64,000 nt of DNA from Struthidea cinerea (GCA_013397865.1 VZTI01001242.1:246306-310305); one strand, 5' to 3'. Shown: positions 14,001 to 29,000, counted from the first letter of the stretch. The notes: a model not told the origin generated them from the letters alone. A program made the numbers and translations.

Positions 14001-17000
14001 CTATCCTACTAAGCTATGTTAATTTGTTAAGGCTCGTGAAAAGATTAACAAACTATCTGGAGAAATCAGGGATTCTCAACGTTTTCGTGATCCCCAGGCC
14101 GGTTCCTCTACAGAAAACGCAGAGCAAACTGCAGGTTGTAGTGGAAGTGACTGGATGAGGTTTTCTGACTTGTTTGAACAACCTCATGTTCTCTTTCCTT
14201 AGTTTCCCAGACTACAAAGCAGTTGCAGGATGCAGCTGTGGCTTGGTTTTGCCTCGCAGCACATTAGCTGCAAGCAGGCTTGTAGGGACCGTGTGTGACT
14301 TGTGTTCCCCGTGGTGGATGCGTGGATGGAGGTCTGGGTATAACGGAGGAGCCTGGAAGGTTGCCCTGTGTCCCTTGCAGTCCAAAGCACGGTGTGTGAT
14401 CAGGGAATGTTGGCTCTCCAGCGATGCACAAAGATCTGGTTTTGCACGAGGCTTTGCCCTTGTCCTTGTGTATATAACAGCACTGTTCTGCTGGGTTTAA
14501 GGAAAACGAAATGCAGGAGGACAGGCAGCAAGGCTTCTGCTGGTCCAGGTTTGGACAGGCTGTCGTTAATGATTCCAGCGTGTCTTCGACCTGTGCTCTG
14601 CTCTGTGCACGAGGGTTTGCAGGCTCCCTCTCCAGACTTTGCTGCTGTGTGTGTGAGGCCTGAGCAGGGATCCATGTGGTGAAGAAAGGAAAACCTCTCA
14701 TCCTCTGAGGAGCAAGAGGCTGGATCCGGGTTTGGGTTCCAGTACTTTATGCCCTGCACCCCAAACAGGGACATGTCTGTCAGAAATGTGTTGGTTAGAT
14801 CGGGAAAGGGGAGCTGCAGAGGGGAGAACATGGAGCTGGTGTGTTTCTTCCCTTTTCCTGCTGCTCCTGCATTCCTTTTGCCAAGCTGCCAAATCCCACC
14901 TTTCTCCATTGATGTTTCCTTGCACTTCCGGAAGCTCCCAGCGCTGAAGTCTGGATTTTGTGCTCTGTAGTTCAGGCTCAGGGAACGCTGTGCATAAATT
15001 TAGGCCACTCACTCAGGATGGTAACTGGAAACCTACTTATTGCCATGGAGACTTGGGCTTGCCATAAGCTTTTCCATTTTGCTCTTGGGCATATGTTTGG
15101 TACCTGCTGGCTGTGAGCGAGGAGTCCTTTGGCTCTTGGCTTGTCAAATGCCAGGCAGTTGATTCCACTTCCAGCTCCAAAGGGGACTGGGAACAGCGAG
15201 AATTTCATTCCAGAGCAATAACATTATGCAACTGTAAACACGTTAAAACTTAATTGCCCGTTTAGGATTGAGCAGCGTTAATGACAAGGCCTAGATAGGT
15301 CAATCCAAGAGGGGCATTTGCTAAAACAAAGGGCTGGAATGATTAGAAGTGACTCAGGTTTAGTATTGATCATTGACTGGCAGCTGGCAGCCATATTCAC
15401 TGGAGTGTTTTCATGCAGTCTTGCAGTTTTTGATAAAAGAAAGGAGGAAAAAAAGGTTTTTTTTTCAAAGAAAATACAGATTTTTGGGAGTTAACCAAAG
15501 GTGGTATTAAACCTTTTCTATATCTCAGTGCCACTAGTTGGAAGGGGAGAATTTTTTTTGACAGTGAAGAAATCTGCACCTCTGTTTTGGTGGTTTTCTT
15601 TTGAGTTATAAAACGTGCATACACAGAAATAGGAAAGGAGGTCAATACACTAATTATGTAATGAGCTCCAGTGTGTTCTCACTCTGGTAGTTAGCTCCAC
15701 TTGGAAAAACAGCTACTTTGAGCATGAAAAGCCTTTCAATGTTCCAAAACAAGAATTTGACATACCCATATTTTAATATTACTTAAGTATTCTCTTACAC
15801 TCCCTTTTAAGTTGTTGGGGGTTTTGAGAACAAAAGATAAACTTGTTTCACAGGATTGATTCTATTAATGCTTGAAATAAGTTTTATGTTTCTAGTTTAG
15901 TCAATTCAGGCTGCTTGATGCTTACTGGAAATTAATTTCATGAGGTGAAAAGGAAAATATTTTTATTTGCCCACTCTAGGCTGATTTTTCTCTTTCCCAT
16001 TAGCACATGCCAGAGATATGGAAAGGTTGGAAGCAATGTGTTTTATTACATGGAACAGGCAAAGCATAATCTGTGTTGGTGGTTGTTTTTTTCTGGATTT
16101 GCTGTTAAATTGTGTGTTACTATGTTTTTTTCCAAGGCTGGATTTAATGGTGAAAACAAGTCAGTTTTCTTTAGTTTTAACTCTCGATACCCTTGAACTG
16201 TTTCATAATTTCATAGTTCTGATTCTTAGCCTAAAAAAGCCCCAAACAAAGCTGTGATTTAATAGGTATGAAAATTTGCTTGCTAGGAACTTTCAGATAT
16301 ATTGGGGGTCTTGATCACTGTGTGCTACCTAAACCGCTTAGGTTTCAAGAGAGGTGACTGTGAAATACCCTAGAAATAAGCCTAAATATTTAAATTTTCT
16401 TTTCTTGTTTTGTTTAAGACTGTATATTTGTCATTTCCATGCCTGCATCATTTGTTGGAATTGTGGAGTACAAACATCATGATGGAAACTTATCTCAGAT
16501 CCCATTGGTTTTCACCCCTGATGTCCTGCACTTCTCCCAGTTGTTCTTTTCCTGCTCTCTTCAGCTGCTCAGATTTGTGAGTGGGTTGCTTGACATTCAG
16601 TCTACAGACCAGAATGACAACAGTAAACCAAAATATCACTTGGAGATTAAGCAGATAAATTCCAATCATATATTTTGGTCAGAGATGTTCCTAAAGATGC
16701 AACAGTCACAACTTCATCTTTCTATTGCCTGAAGTTACTACTTTAACAGTATTCAATAATATTTGATGAATTAAAAATGTTTCTCTATTTTTATTACATA
16801 TATTTTCCTCATTTATATAAATTTTCTGGCCACGTGGTTGCTCATAATCCACGATTCCTTGTGCACTTGAGTGGCGTTGCATTTTCTTGTGGAGTAAGGT
16901 TTGTTTTTTTTTTTTTTGCTTGACCAAATTCCAACCAAATTTAGTCATTTGTGGAGCATCCCTAATACCCAATTTATATTAACAGACTTTCAGGAGTTAC

Positions 17001-20000
17001 TTCTGTTTCTTTCAAGTGTTTCCCTAGGTTAAATACTATCTTCCTGTCATGTAGCATTTATTGGTCTGTGATGTGCTGTCTGTGAGACCTGTGAATTATG
17101 TTTGTAATAAACATGAAGGGAACCTGTTCCCTGAAAGCCGTAATGTTCCTGGATTGGGATCTTGGAAGTTCCCAAGTGTGTCAGCTCAGCCAGGCTTGAC
17201 AGCTCAGCACTAATGGATCCAGCTTTTGGAAGGATGTTTATATTGTGGCATCTAAAATACTGAAGGTTGAAGGTCAGCTCTGAAGGTTGAGGTAGAAGAA
17301 ATGCTATTGTTTTAAAAAACCGTGGAGCTTGAGAACAAAAAAAACCCCCAGAAAATGTATTACTGAACAAGAACCAACTGACTTGCTCAGTGTGGCTTTT
17401 TGTTGAGAGTATTTATTTCTGGCAGCGAGAGTGACGTGTTTGGAATGATTCAGTTGGGTCAGAGAGTTACTTTCTTCAGCAAACATTTCAGTTTAGTGTA
17501 GAGTATGGGTGTTTGCCAGAAAGTTCTGATCAGCAGGGAATATTTCCCTGGTAAATTCAGCACTCTCCCACTGATTCGTGTGAGTGCTCTGAAGTGCTTG
17601 TTGTGAGTTCCATTCTTGTCAATCCCCAGCACTGTGTATTTATTATTTTGATGGCAGCCAGAAACAGAGCAGAACTTCATTCTGTTGTTCTCAGTCTTCT
17701 TAGCTACAGAAAAGTAACACAGCTTTGTGGACAAGTAGGAAAGTTTCTCAGGATTCTTTCATTTTTCTTTTAATTCTTTCTGTACATTCATCTAATGCCA
17801 AGGAAGAAATTATGAGATAACTAGAAAGTTTTTGAGATTGTAAAGCTGCCAATAGTTTCTCTGCTTTTGAACTGCTGAAGGAAATCACAAATTGTCTGCC
17901 ATTGAAGGTAAGTATTAAAACTAGAAAGGACATGTCGTTTGGCAGTGTCAACTGAAACTAAGGACGTTCAAATGTTCTTTCTTGGGCAGCTCACGAGACT
18001 TGAAGCAACTCTATTTTGTCAAAACAAACAGCACTGGAGGTGTTATGCAATGCCAGAAATCCCTGTCAGTGTGTTTATGCAGCAGCAGTATAAATTCCTG
18101 TGTGCACTCTTGCTTTGGGTCATCTGACAGGGAGATGGTTCGTGTCACCATTGGGATCTAGTTGTGCTACAATTTATATTTGCACAGGAGTATGCAGTGG
18201 AATAGAACTCCCTGTCCTGTAACCATCTGAAGAGTGAAGATTTCCTTTCAAATACACAGCTGGTTTTCATGTGGGGCAGCTCATACAGATAAATACATCT
18301 ATATTGATGCTGTGCAGTAGCATTGCAGTTTTAAGTTGAGAAAGGATGATGAGACAGTGTCTGGTAGCCCTTGCTGTGCTCTTCATCCTGTTCTCAAAAC
18401 TGGAGATGGAGGCTGGAAAAATATAAAACTTCTCATATCAGTCCAGTGTCATTTGGAGAACTGGAAAACACTGATGTTTCTATTCTAAATGTTAATGTTG
18501 GCATTTTTAAGGTTTTTAAAATGACTCTTCTTATATTACTATTAATTTGAAAGGGGAAACACACCAAGAAAGTAAGTTCATACCAAACTCTTCTCAGTAG
18601 TCCATAATTATCTAATCTGTAATGGTAAGTGGAGACTGCCAGTGAAAAATGAACATTTTGGGTTCTGGTTTACCTGAGCTTGTGCGAGAGCAAAAGGGGA
18701 GTGTGCTGCCAATTCCGTGGCAGTCTTGGAAGCTCCACAGGTGGGATGTTGAAGGTACAGGAAAAGCTTGGATGTGAAGGAGCATTCTGAAGGGAAAGCT
18801 CGTTCAATTTTTCTGTCAGCTCCAGTGAAACTTGAAGTAGGTTTTTCCTCTCTTGGCTTACCTTGCACTCAGGACCCTTTTGTAATTTGTTTTGTGTGTG
18901 TAAAAGTTCTGGTAGCTGTATTTATAGACCAGGTTGTTTTGGAATTATTTCCAGGCCATGTTGAAAATAATAGGCCATTTTTTTTAAAGAACACAAATGA
19001 AATACTGCAGTGAAATATTTATGTGAATGTAATTATTAAGAGTGTTAGAGAAATCAAATAATTTAGCAGTTGAGAAAGGAAAATAAATTAAGACTTTGCA
19101 GTTTTTTGCTGATTGAGCAGGGGGACTGAAACTTTTTTCCAATGAGCAGGTTTTTATTTAGGAAGAGGGATTATAGGGATGGATTCTGCATCTGTGGTGG
19201 TGGCATTGCAGTCTTATTCACAGCAACTTTTAAAAGCCTGGTATGTTAGTAATTCCAGAGGAGTTCACTCTAGGTGTATATTATGCAACATATTTTTTGT
19301 CTTTTCAGTCATGTGTATATTTTAGAATGAAGTTTACCAAATGAATATTGGAAATTGCTGTGTCTTTTGGCTGTGTCTGCTTATTTCAGCTGCATGTTAG
19401 AATTTGCAGATGTGCTGAGTATAATTAATTGGTTGATGTGGCCTTTTGTTTTTAAGCATGTGCTTTCTGTCACTTTGACTTTTGCTGCAAAACAGCTCCA
19501 TCTCAAGCTTTCACTCAATATGCAGCTCCTGTCTGATAAGCAGTGCATCTGCAGGGTTTGGAAAATGCAGAGAAGCAGCAATTGTGTCTCCAGTTAGCCG
19601 GCTATTTGTGTTCACCTTGTCCTGCTAATCACCAGTTCAGCTGTACAAATCTATTGTTTATTAGGCAAGTCTCTTGTTTATGAGTATTTTCCTTATTTTA
19701 GACAACAGAAAGGAGTATTATTTACTAGCATTTCACTGTGTTCTTGTCCAAGTGCTCCTGACATGTTCACCAGCCACTGGAGTGACTGAGGCATCTTCAT
19801 TTTCCCATTTTAAGTTGCATTGACAACACGAGGGTTGCTTTTTTGCAAGACTCTTTTCTAAAGGATGGACTTGTTCACATTCACACTGTCAATTCTCATT
19901 TCCAGTGTGGCTCAGATTAGAACTTAAATTTTGCCAGGGTAGATAAAGTTATGCTTTGTGTTTGCTTCTAAATGTGGTGTATAGTTGTACCTTTTGTTCT

Positions 20001-23000
20001 ATTCAGAGTATGCTCCCCGAGTTGATAGAACATTTAAATGTCTTTTATGCTAAGTATTTTTAGTGAGGCTGTTGACAGAGAGGGGAAATGGTCTAGGATG
20101 CAGTGGCTCTTGCAGATATTAGTACAATCATTTCCTGACAGAAACCCAAAACTGTGGGAAGGTATTCTTTCATATTGACTGTGTAGTGATAAGCATGCAG
20201 TAAGTGATGTGAGTTAGCTCCATTCCTGTTCCCTGATGGCACTTCACTCTGTGCTACTTCACTTTGCCTGGGTTTTGTTTGCTGAAATCTTTATTGAATT
20301 TGAAGGGCGAGCCCTGTGAGGGCTTTGAGCCCCCGGGCTCAGCTTTCAGAAAATTCTGATTTCTAGAGAATTCTGAGATTTCTAGCAGGACTGTAGGGAA
20401 AGGGCTGCTTCATTCCCTTTTGAGAGATTTGAAGGAAGGCATGAACGAAATTCCTGTATTTAGCTGTATTCTGGTACATGCCAGGATTGTGTTGTCGCTC
20501 ACAATTAAATACTGACTTGAAATTTGTCATGTTTTTTGGTTTCTTTATTTTGCTCTGCTTAGTGCTCTGTTTTTTCGTGTCTCCCTCAGCAGTGGTTTAA
20601 AAAAAACAACACACACAAAACCAACAACTCTTTGAAACCATAACAAAGTGTGTTACAAATACGTTTTTCCCTTTGCTTACGGGGAAACCCCAACTCATAT
20701 AATTGCTTTGAGACACAAACAAGTTTTCAAAAGCCCTGGTCAAACTTCTTTTGTCTTTACAGTTGGCAGCATAAAGGTTTTAAGTGTTTGAAGTGAAGCT
20801 GGCTGAGCGTGGCTATACAGTTGTATTGGCTTTACACATCTGAAATGAATGCTTCAAGGAACTGTCAAGTGTTCATATGCATCCACTCTCACTGTGTCCT
20901 GATATTTGATGGGCTTGTATTTCTGTCTGGTTTGTTCCAGGAATTTGCAGCGCTTACAAAAGAGCTGAATGTATGCAGGGAGCAGCTGCTTGAAAGGGAA
21001 GAAGAAATTGCTGAACTGAAAGCAGAAAGAAATAATACGAGGGTCAGTTCCTTGTCTTCTCCAAGCTCACCATTCTTAAAGCACCCAGCTACAGGGAGGA
21101 AAACACTGGAATGTTCAATTTGAAAAGCTAAAAGTATTTTTTCCCTGATATTTGTACACAAATCCCCATGGAAGTGCAAATGTGTGTGTGTTGATCGAGA
21201 AGGTTTGGCAGCTTGTGCATAGCTCCAAATGCTGCTTTGCAGAATCAGGAAAAGCTTGTAAGACTGCACCACTCTCTGCCATCCAGATTTCTTGTTAAAG
21301 TTTTGTAATCCTGCAGCTCTGGGATCAGAGCAGCAGAGTGGGCAGGTTGTGGTGATCATTTTGAGCAGCTTACACTGCTAATAAAGCTCAAATGTTAAAA
21401 ACGAGTCCTTAACGCTCGATACAATATCCTTTGTCCCTGAAATTTGAAGTTTAGAACTCTAAACTTGATGTTTTAGGTGGCAAAGTTTTCCGCAGCTGTA
21501 CAGAACAGGAATAAACATTGTTCCTTTCTTTTTTTTGCTTTTGCTTTAGCTATTGCTGGAACATTTGGAGTGTCTAGTCTCCAGGCACGAGCGATCCCTC
21601 AGGATGACTGTTGTGAAGAGGCAGGCTCAGTCTCCAGCAGGAGTTTCTAGTGAAGTAGAAGTTCTCAAAGCACTAAAATCTTTATTTGAGCACCATAAAG
21701 CCCTTGATGAGAAGGTAATGAAATGTCGTACCTAGAATCTTTTCATCCTGTTTCCTTTGTGTGGGCCAGGCAGTTTTTGTACTGAAATTGTAGAAATCTC
21801 TGAAGTGTAGCTACATCAGTAACTGCTCTCCTAAATTAAGATGCTGCACTTAACTAAAGCAAGGTGCTGTGGTTTATTCAAGTGCTTCATTAGCTGTGTT
21901 AATGGAAACTCAGCATGGCTCAGGAGCAATATATTTGCTGTAGGAATGCACACAGCTGCTTACCTGTGCAACATCAGGATTTATCCTTTTGATTATCTAA
22001 TAAAGAAATGGACTGGAGAGAAGAGGAGGAGGGGAATCTGCTTACACTGGGACAGAAAGCTGAATTAAAGGAACTCCTCCCTTCAATTGTGCCTGATATT
22101 AGCAGCAGGATATGCAACTGCTAAAGTTCACTGTGAATTTTGTTGCCAACTTCCAGTTTACCTAACTTTGTGACCCTTGTATATAAAATCTGGCAAATGA
22201 TTTAAAGTGGAATTTTGCCTGTTCTTCCGTGTTGTAAATGAGGAAAAGCAAACACAGTCTGTGCCTTGCGAAAGGACAAGCAAATTCTGGGTATGTTTAA
22301 TTCTTTAATGCTTAAATATACAGGTCATGTTGCTTATGACAAAAAAGGAAAAGCTAGATGATAAGATACACATTATTTGGCTATTTTTTTTTTTTGGTAG
22401 CATGTGTTGTAATTAGTACTGACTCCAGATGAAGAAGGTTTCTAAGTGTAATGGAAATAGTGTTTTTATCTGTAAAGGCATGGCAGCAAGTGAAATTGAT
22501 TTCGTTTTGATTTGAATGTTTTCAAATAATTTGAAATTCCCCTTTCAGGTAAGGGAGAGGTTACGAGTAGCACTTGAAAGATGTAGCTTATTGGAAGAAG
22601 AACTAGGTACTACACATAAAGAGGTAGGTTTCTGTCTTAAAAGAAGTCTTCATGTGTCCATTGTGGGTGTTTCGGTCAATATTTGTACAGAGTAATTTAT
22701 TAAGTTTCACTTTCACTTCTCACTTTTGATTTCTTGCCAAATGGAATAATTGTTAATTTTTAATTTAGCTGCTTTGAAAGAGCAGGAGAGGGGAAAAAAC
22801 CAAACCTCCACCTCCTGACACCCTCTCTGCCCCCAGAAAAACCCAACCAAACCAACAAAAAGAGTTCCTGTGCCTTTAAAATAAGGGCTTGCAGTGGCAT
22901 AAGGTATTTGAGTGCCTGTGCCAGATTTTATTAATACATACCTGGCAGTAGAATCAGTAATTGTTGTTTTGCTCCTTTGCTTTTGCAGCTGTTCCTTATA

Positions 23001-26000
23001 TTATTAATGAGAAAGGAATTGACTTGAAACATGTGTCTGTAAACTTTTCTTTTAGTTAATGATTCTGAAAGAGCAAAATAATCAGAAGAAAACACTTCCA
23101 GATGGGATGCTGGATATAAATCATGAGCAAGAAAATACACCGACCACAAATGGGAAGGTACAGCTATTTACTTTGCTTAGCTGACATCTGATTTTTAATC
23201 ATTAACTATAACATTTTAATTTTAAACCATAATACAATATTTTTGAGTGATCGGCTAATTAAAAAGTCTTAGTTGTCAAAATTCCAGTTTTTGCAGTCTA
23301 TCCAATAATAAAATTATCTTTGGGGAGGGATGTTCACAGGTGAGTAACAATTTGTTTTTCAATCTTATTTGTTTCATGCTAATACACGTTTTTTTTTCCC
23401 TGTTTAATAGAGATCCTCTGATGGTTCATTATGCCATGATGAGAACCTTGCTAAAGTGATTGAACTCCAAGACATCATAGATAAGCAAAACAAAGAGCAG
23501 ACACAAATGAAAGAACGCCTCACTGCTTTGTCCAGCAGAGTAACAGAGCTGGAAGAAGATCTTGACACAGCAAGGAAAGACTTAATAAAATCTGAAGAAA
23601 TGAACACAAAGTTACAGAGGGACGTACGAGAGGTGAGGAAGGAACCGTCAGAATCTGGGTAGTCACAAATGCCATTGCTTTATAAAATTTTAATCTCTGT
23701 CGTGCTCTGGATGAGCCTTTATGCTGTTTGAACATCTTTGGTTTGATAGATGAGAAGAAAATGGTTTTTTAGGACATGATGGTTGTCTGGTTTTTGTTTA
23801 AAAGACCGTTCACTTAAAAAATTTGTCTTCAGGATAACTCTATGACTAACTAGATATTTCATTAATGCCTTAGAGATTTAGCATTGCCAGCTTCAGCATG
23901 TTCTGGAAGAGATGCTTGATCTTGTCATAGATGCTCAGCTTACTCCTGATGCTTCCATTTTTAAAAGATGCACTTGGTTGAGGAGCCCCTTGAATTTCAG
24001 TGGTGTGGTTGGCAGTTCCTGTCACTGCTGAATCCCTAATCTCCAAGGTCCCACATATCCTTATTAGATAGAAAGGGAGCTTAGTTAAATCCAAGAACCC
24101 TCTCTGACCATCCTCAGAAAGTCAGGATTTGCTCTGTGTGTACCACTGGAAAGGTAAGTAGCAGATCTGTGGTGTAAGATAATAAAGACCAGCGTTTTTT
24201 AGTCATTCACTGTTTTTAAAAAGCCATTTCTTTCTATTTCATTTTCTTCTGAGAAAAATAACAGAAAATACCTGATTTTTTTTTTTATTATTATTATTTT
24301 TATTTGATCACTAAATAATTACTTCTCAAATTCTCACTTCTGTCCTGTGTCTTGCCCAGACTCTGGCCCAGAAGGAGGACATGGAGGAGAGAATCACCAC
24401 TCTGGAGAAACGCTACCTCGCTGCACAACGTGAAGCTACATCCGTGCATGACCTCAATGATAAACTTGAAAATGAAATTGCCACTAAAGACTCCATGCAC
24501 CGACAGGTTGTGGTTTCAAACGAGATGAAGTACATTTTGCTCAGCAGAAAGCTAATGGAGATAATTAATGTTCATGCTGTGCTGAAGCACTTTGCTTTTA
24601 GGAAGATAAATATCAGCTGTAATGTGCTGTTATTAGTGATTGTTTTTCAGGAGCTGGAGTTGTACATTGTAGAGAGTTCTACCCTGGGAATAAAGATGAG
24701 AGACAGTTTTACTGGGAAGGGGAAATGGTTTTGAGAAATTTAGTGCACTTCATCTTGGGCCAGCAGGGCTCTTGTCCCTGTTAATTGTGGATTTTTAAGT
24801 TGCTGTATGTGTATCCAAGCATCTTAAGTTTTGTGGGTGAGAGTTACTCATTCTGAGCTAAACTTTTAAGATCTGCATAGTGTGTAGTGATTTTTAGAGG
24901 CCTTAGTGAGGGAGGAAGTTTGACAAGTGCTTGACATGAAATAGTCCGACTTTATAAACCAGAAATGGTTGTTTAGCCAATCAGTTTCTAACTAATCACT
25001 TCTTTAACCCTCAACACTTGCTGCCATAACCCTGTGCAGAGTGAAGATAAGAACAGGCAGCTGCAAGAACGACTGGAACTGGCTGAGCAGAAGCTGCAGC
25101 AGACCCTGAGAAAAGCTGAGACTTTGCCAGAGGTGGAGGCTGAGCTGGCACAGAGAGTGGCAGCACTTACAAAGGTGAGGTGGTGGCACAGTGTCCTCCA
25201 GGCTCCCTTCTCCATTGGTGTACCACTGCAGGAAATCTGTTCCTAGTGTTGCTTTGGTTACATTTGGGTTCCAGTTTTCCCACAAATAATTCAGAAAATG
25301 TTTGTTTATTTCCTGCTTTTTTTCATTGATCTCTCTGATGACTCTCTGATTTACTTTTTAAATTTTTAATCTCTTTTGTTTTAGTTTCTGCTCTTTGGAA
25401 CTCGAGTGGGTTTTCTGTTAACTCTTTTACATCATAAAAATAGCTCTCTGAATTTTTTTTTGGTGCTTTTTATTAAAATTATTCAATAATAGGCATAAAG
25501 TCTTTGAAACATGAACTGTTTCTGAAAGGGAAACCTAAATTTCTTCCACTGCTAGCGAAGTGAAGCAAGTGGGGAGCGAGAGAAGTTGTGGTACTACCAA
25601 ATATCAAGATTTTTAGAGGGCTGCAAATGGAGTGATGAAGTCTGAAGAACTATATTTAGTTAACTACAAATGAGCCTTTTCAAGTGTGTGCGTGCATGTT
25701 TTCTTTCAAAGCCTTAGTTTCATTTCTTTCCCTGTTATCTTTCCTGTCCCTAACTGGCTCTGTAGTCTGACCTTTTGTCTCCTGGGAGCTCTGCTGCTAA
25801 AGATGCTAAAGTTTTGGAACTTGCCACCAAGCTTAGGAAGGTAGAATTTGTATATTAGTCCTTGTCTCTGCTTGCTGCTTTCTGCTTTGCCATGATTACT
25901 AACAAAGGGTCCCATCATCTAGGCTAGTGAGGAGAAGCTTAAAATGCACTTAGTCTTTACTTTTATTTATTGTTTGGTTTTATTTCTTGGGGGTATGAAT

Positions 26001-29000
26001 GAACTTTGCTGTTGCAAGCTCGTTTGCAAGTATTAGTTGATTCATGGTACTTAGAGGTGAGAGGTGTCATCATTTTGCTACTTCCCATCTGAACTCTTGC
26101 AAGGTCCTTTTGGTGACAGAAAAGCATCTGTTCTGCATTGTCCTTTACCATAAATGGCAGTTGTGCAAAAGCATGTTAGAAATATTCCTGTGCCTCAGTG
26201 TTTCTGTGCTTTTGAAGCCTAGAAAAACCCACCCAAATTCTAATTTTGCTCTCAACTTGACAGGCTGAGGAGAGACACGGCAATATCGAGGAGCGGCTGA
26301 GACAGATGGAGGCACAGCTTGAAGAGAAGAATCAAGAACTGCAAAGGGTACTGCACATAATTTTGACAAAGATAAAAAGCTGAAAGAACCTAATCCTCTT
26401 CAGCAAAGCTGGTTTTATTTCTCAGCTTTAAAATAAAGCCAGAGTTTAGGCTGGCTGATAGCTGTGAGATTTGAGTCACTGTACTGTGGCTAACCTTAAA
26501 CCTCAAGGAAAATGTGCTGAAAGTCTCCAATGAAAGTTTGAAAAAACTTGCTGAATTCAATGACTATGGAAAAATTGGTTCCTGGGTTAGAGATAATGGA
26601 ATCCATTGTGAATTGTGCCTCTTTAAAAATTTTTTAGTGTAGGCTTAGATTTTAAATCTTGTCATCTTGGATCACTTATTAAAGACTGAAGTGCCCCTTA
26701 GACTACCTTTACAGAGCCCTGAAGGCACATGCAGTGTTCCTCTTTGGAAAAATATTGCTGTTAAAGAAAATGCATTTGGATTAAAGAGAGCTTGCTGCCT
26801 TCATAACCCGGAAGTTGTTAGAGATATTGCAAATTTGAAGTTTTTTCAGTAGATTTTTTGTATCTCAGGCTAGACAGAGAGAGAAGATGAATGAAGAGCA
26901 TAACAAACGTTTGTCAGAAACTGTTGATAAGCTCCTGTCTGAATCCAATGAAAGGCTCCAGCTTCATCTCAAGGAGAGGATGGCTGCCCTGGAAGATAAG
27001 GTAACAAGTCACATTCCAGTAATGAATGTGTAATTCTGTAGTGATTTGTGCATTTTGCAATGTGTCTGTAACTTCAGCAAATAAACACAAACCCCTGATT
27101 AATAAGTAGTTTCTGTTAAGGCTCTTTTTTAGTGTGGATTTGGAAAATAAGCTCTTAAAAGTCATTTTTTGAGGTTGTCCCTGGGCACTGCACTGCGGTG
27201 TTGAGAAGGCAGCTTTTAAGAAGCTTTATCCTTTCTTGGGTAAAAATTTGCACTTGACTGGTGCAGACTGCATAAATAGGCTCATCCAGTGTGATACAGG
27301 AAGCCTAAAGCATTGGAACTTTGACCTCTCCGGTTCAGTTTCCTTTGTTTCCCACTGCTTTTGGCTGTACCAGTTCCCCTGAGTCATTGTGGGATTCCTG
27401 CAATTTGCTTTTCTTCTCAGGTCGATCGTTTTGAGACTCGTTATATGAGTGTTAATGGGCTGTTCCTGCATCGTCAGTGCACATCTTGGAGCTTTTCCCT
27501 GCACTCAGCTCATCTCTTTTAACACACTTTTTACTCCTTTTCTTGCCTTCTGCTTTTAGATCTAGGTCCTTATGGATTTTTCTTCCATGCACACCTTGAA
27601 GTTAGATCCCTCATTCTCCATCCAGCAAAGCAGTGTCTTCTAAAGTGGCACTTTGCTTGATGCTGACTTTGAATTGCTTAGTCTTGAATTAAAAAAATAC
27701 TTGTTCTTTGTTACTAGAGGGTGAAATGACCATCTGGGGAAATGTTTTTAGGAAAAGCTGAGTGTCTTTGATTTTAAAGTCATGGCAATAAAATGCTTTG
27801 GAACATAAATGATGTTCCCAGACTCTTGCTGAATGTTTGCTTCCTCTTGCATTCATGCCTAATGCTTGAATAATTGGTGATGTTTCCCTCTTATCTTCCA
27901 AACCATAACTACATTTGTGAATAATGAGGAAAATCTACTTGTCCTTTGCTGTAGTTAACAGCTTCTAGAAAAGTGTTCTTGTTGAGGCTTCCAGCTCATT
28001 CTTTAATGCTGGGAAGAAACATGCAGGTAAAATTTTAAGACTTTGTTCTGGTCATGTGGTCTTTTTTGAATTATTCCATAATTATTCCCTTTTTTTTTTA
28101 CTAGTTAGACTGTGAAATGGAGCTTTGAAATGCTGCTATTGCTATTAAAGATTTATGGAACCAGTACTATTACTAAATCCATTATTTTAGAGGGCTGTAC
28201 ACCTGGAAGGATAAGCCTTCAACTATAATCAAAGTGAAATGATGGAAGCAATCAAGGATCTGTAATTTAAGATGCATTTGTGTAGTGTTGACTGTATTTT
28301 TTTTTTTGTTACTCATCATGGTTATGGTTTAAAAGTGTAAAGCTTCTTATGAGTGACTTAATTTGTGATGCCTTTTATTTCAGAATTCCCTTCTTCGAGA
28401 GATTGAAAATGCAAAAAAACAAATAGAGGAACTTCAGCATGAAAAGGTACACTCTGCATTTCTGAAATATTATCTTGGAACTTAATTGCTGCCTTGCTAC
28501 AAAGCAGGATCAGATTTTAATTCCCCATAAAACTTAACATTTCCTGCTCTGTTTAAGAGAAAGGAGCTGTTATTGCTTATTTTATGGTATTGGGTGCCAC
28601 AGTTTTAGGAGGATTTTATAGCTAATACATAACCTTTTAGTCCAAGGCTTAACACACTTTTGAATATGTGAAGTGCCTGGATATGTTGGCAGCTGGCCAA
28701 AGTTTGGAGATTGTGTAGAATTTTTATGTGCTGTTTTTGCTGTTTGAACAGCAAAACCAAATGAGAAATACTTTTAATGTTGGGCATTTTTCCATGAGAT
28801 TTTCTCAAAGCACTGAATATCTTGAAATGCTTGTGCAACTGCTAACATTTTTTTTTTTTTTTTAAGTTTTAAAAACTGGGGAGCAGAAGGAGAAATATTT
28901 ATTAGACTTGGCTGCTCCTCAGCAATAGCAGCTGCCTGGTTTTCTGCTTGTCCTGGAAATGACAAGGTCCCTCCTTACAGATGTTCATCATCAGCCACTT

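Larger units (their letters stand above)
2089..20940 (+). other. PPFIA1: PPFIA1 intron 1 (18.9 kb)
   Basis: Long AT-rich first coding intron. It contains two CR1 fragments (listed separately), many T runs and a more GC-rich patch at about 14.2-15.2 kb where several short open frames overlap on both strands. None of these has a recognisable product or coherent splice sites. I see no other gene here. Regulatory elements may exist but cannot be read from sequence alone. Confidence 0.9.

Noticed and set aside
14174..15210. Cluster of overlapping open frames on both strands in intron 1
   Set aside because: None has recognisable residues, and they overlap in several frames as expected from higher GC content. 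No coherent exon-intron structure was found.
20809..20940. In-frame open extension with an ATG upstream of exon 2
   Set aside because: The acceptor at 20940 and the family match begin exactly at exon 2. The extension encodes unrelated hydrophobic residues and crosses the pyrimidine tract.
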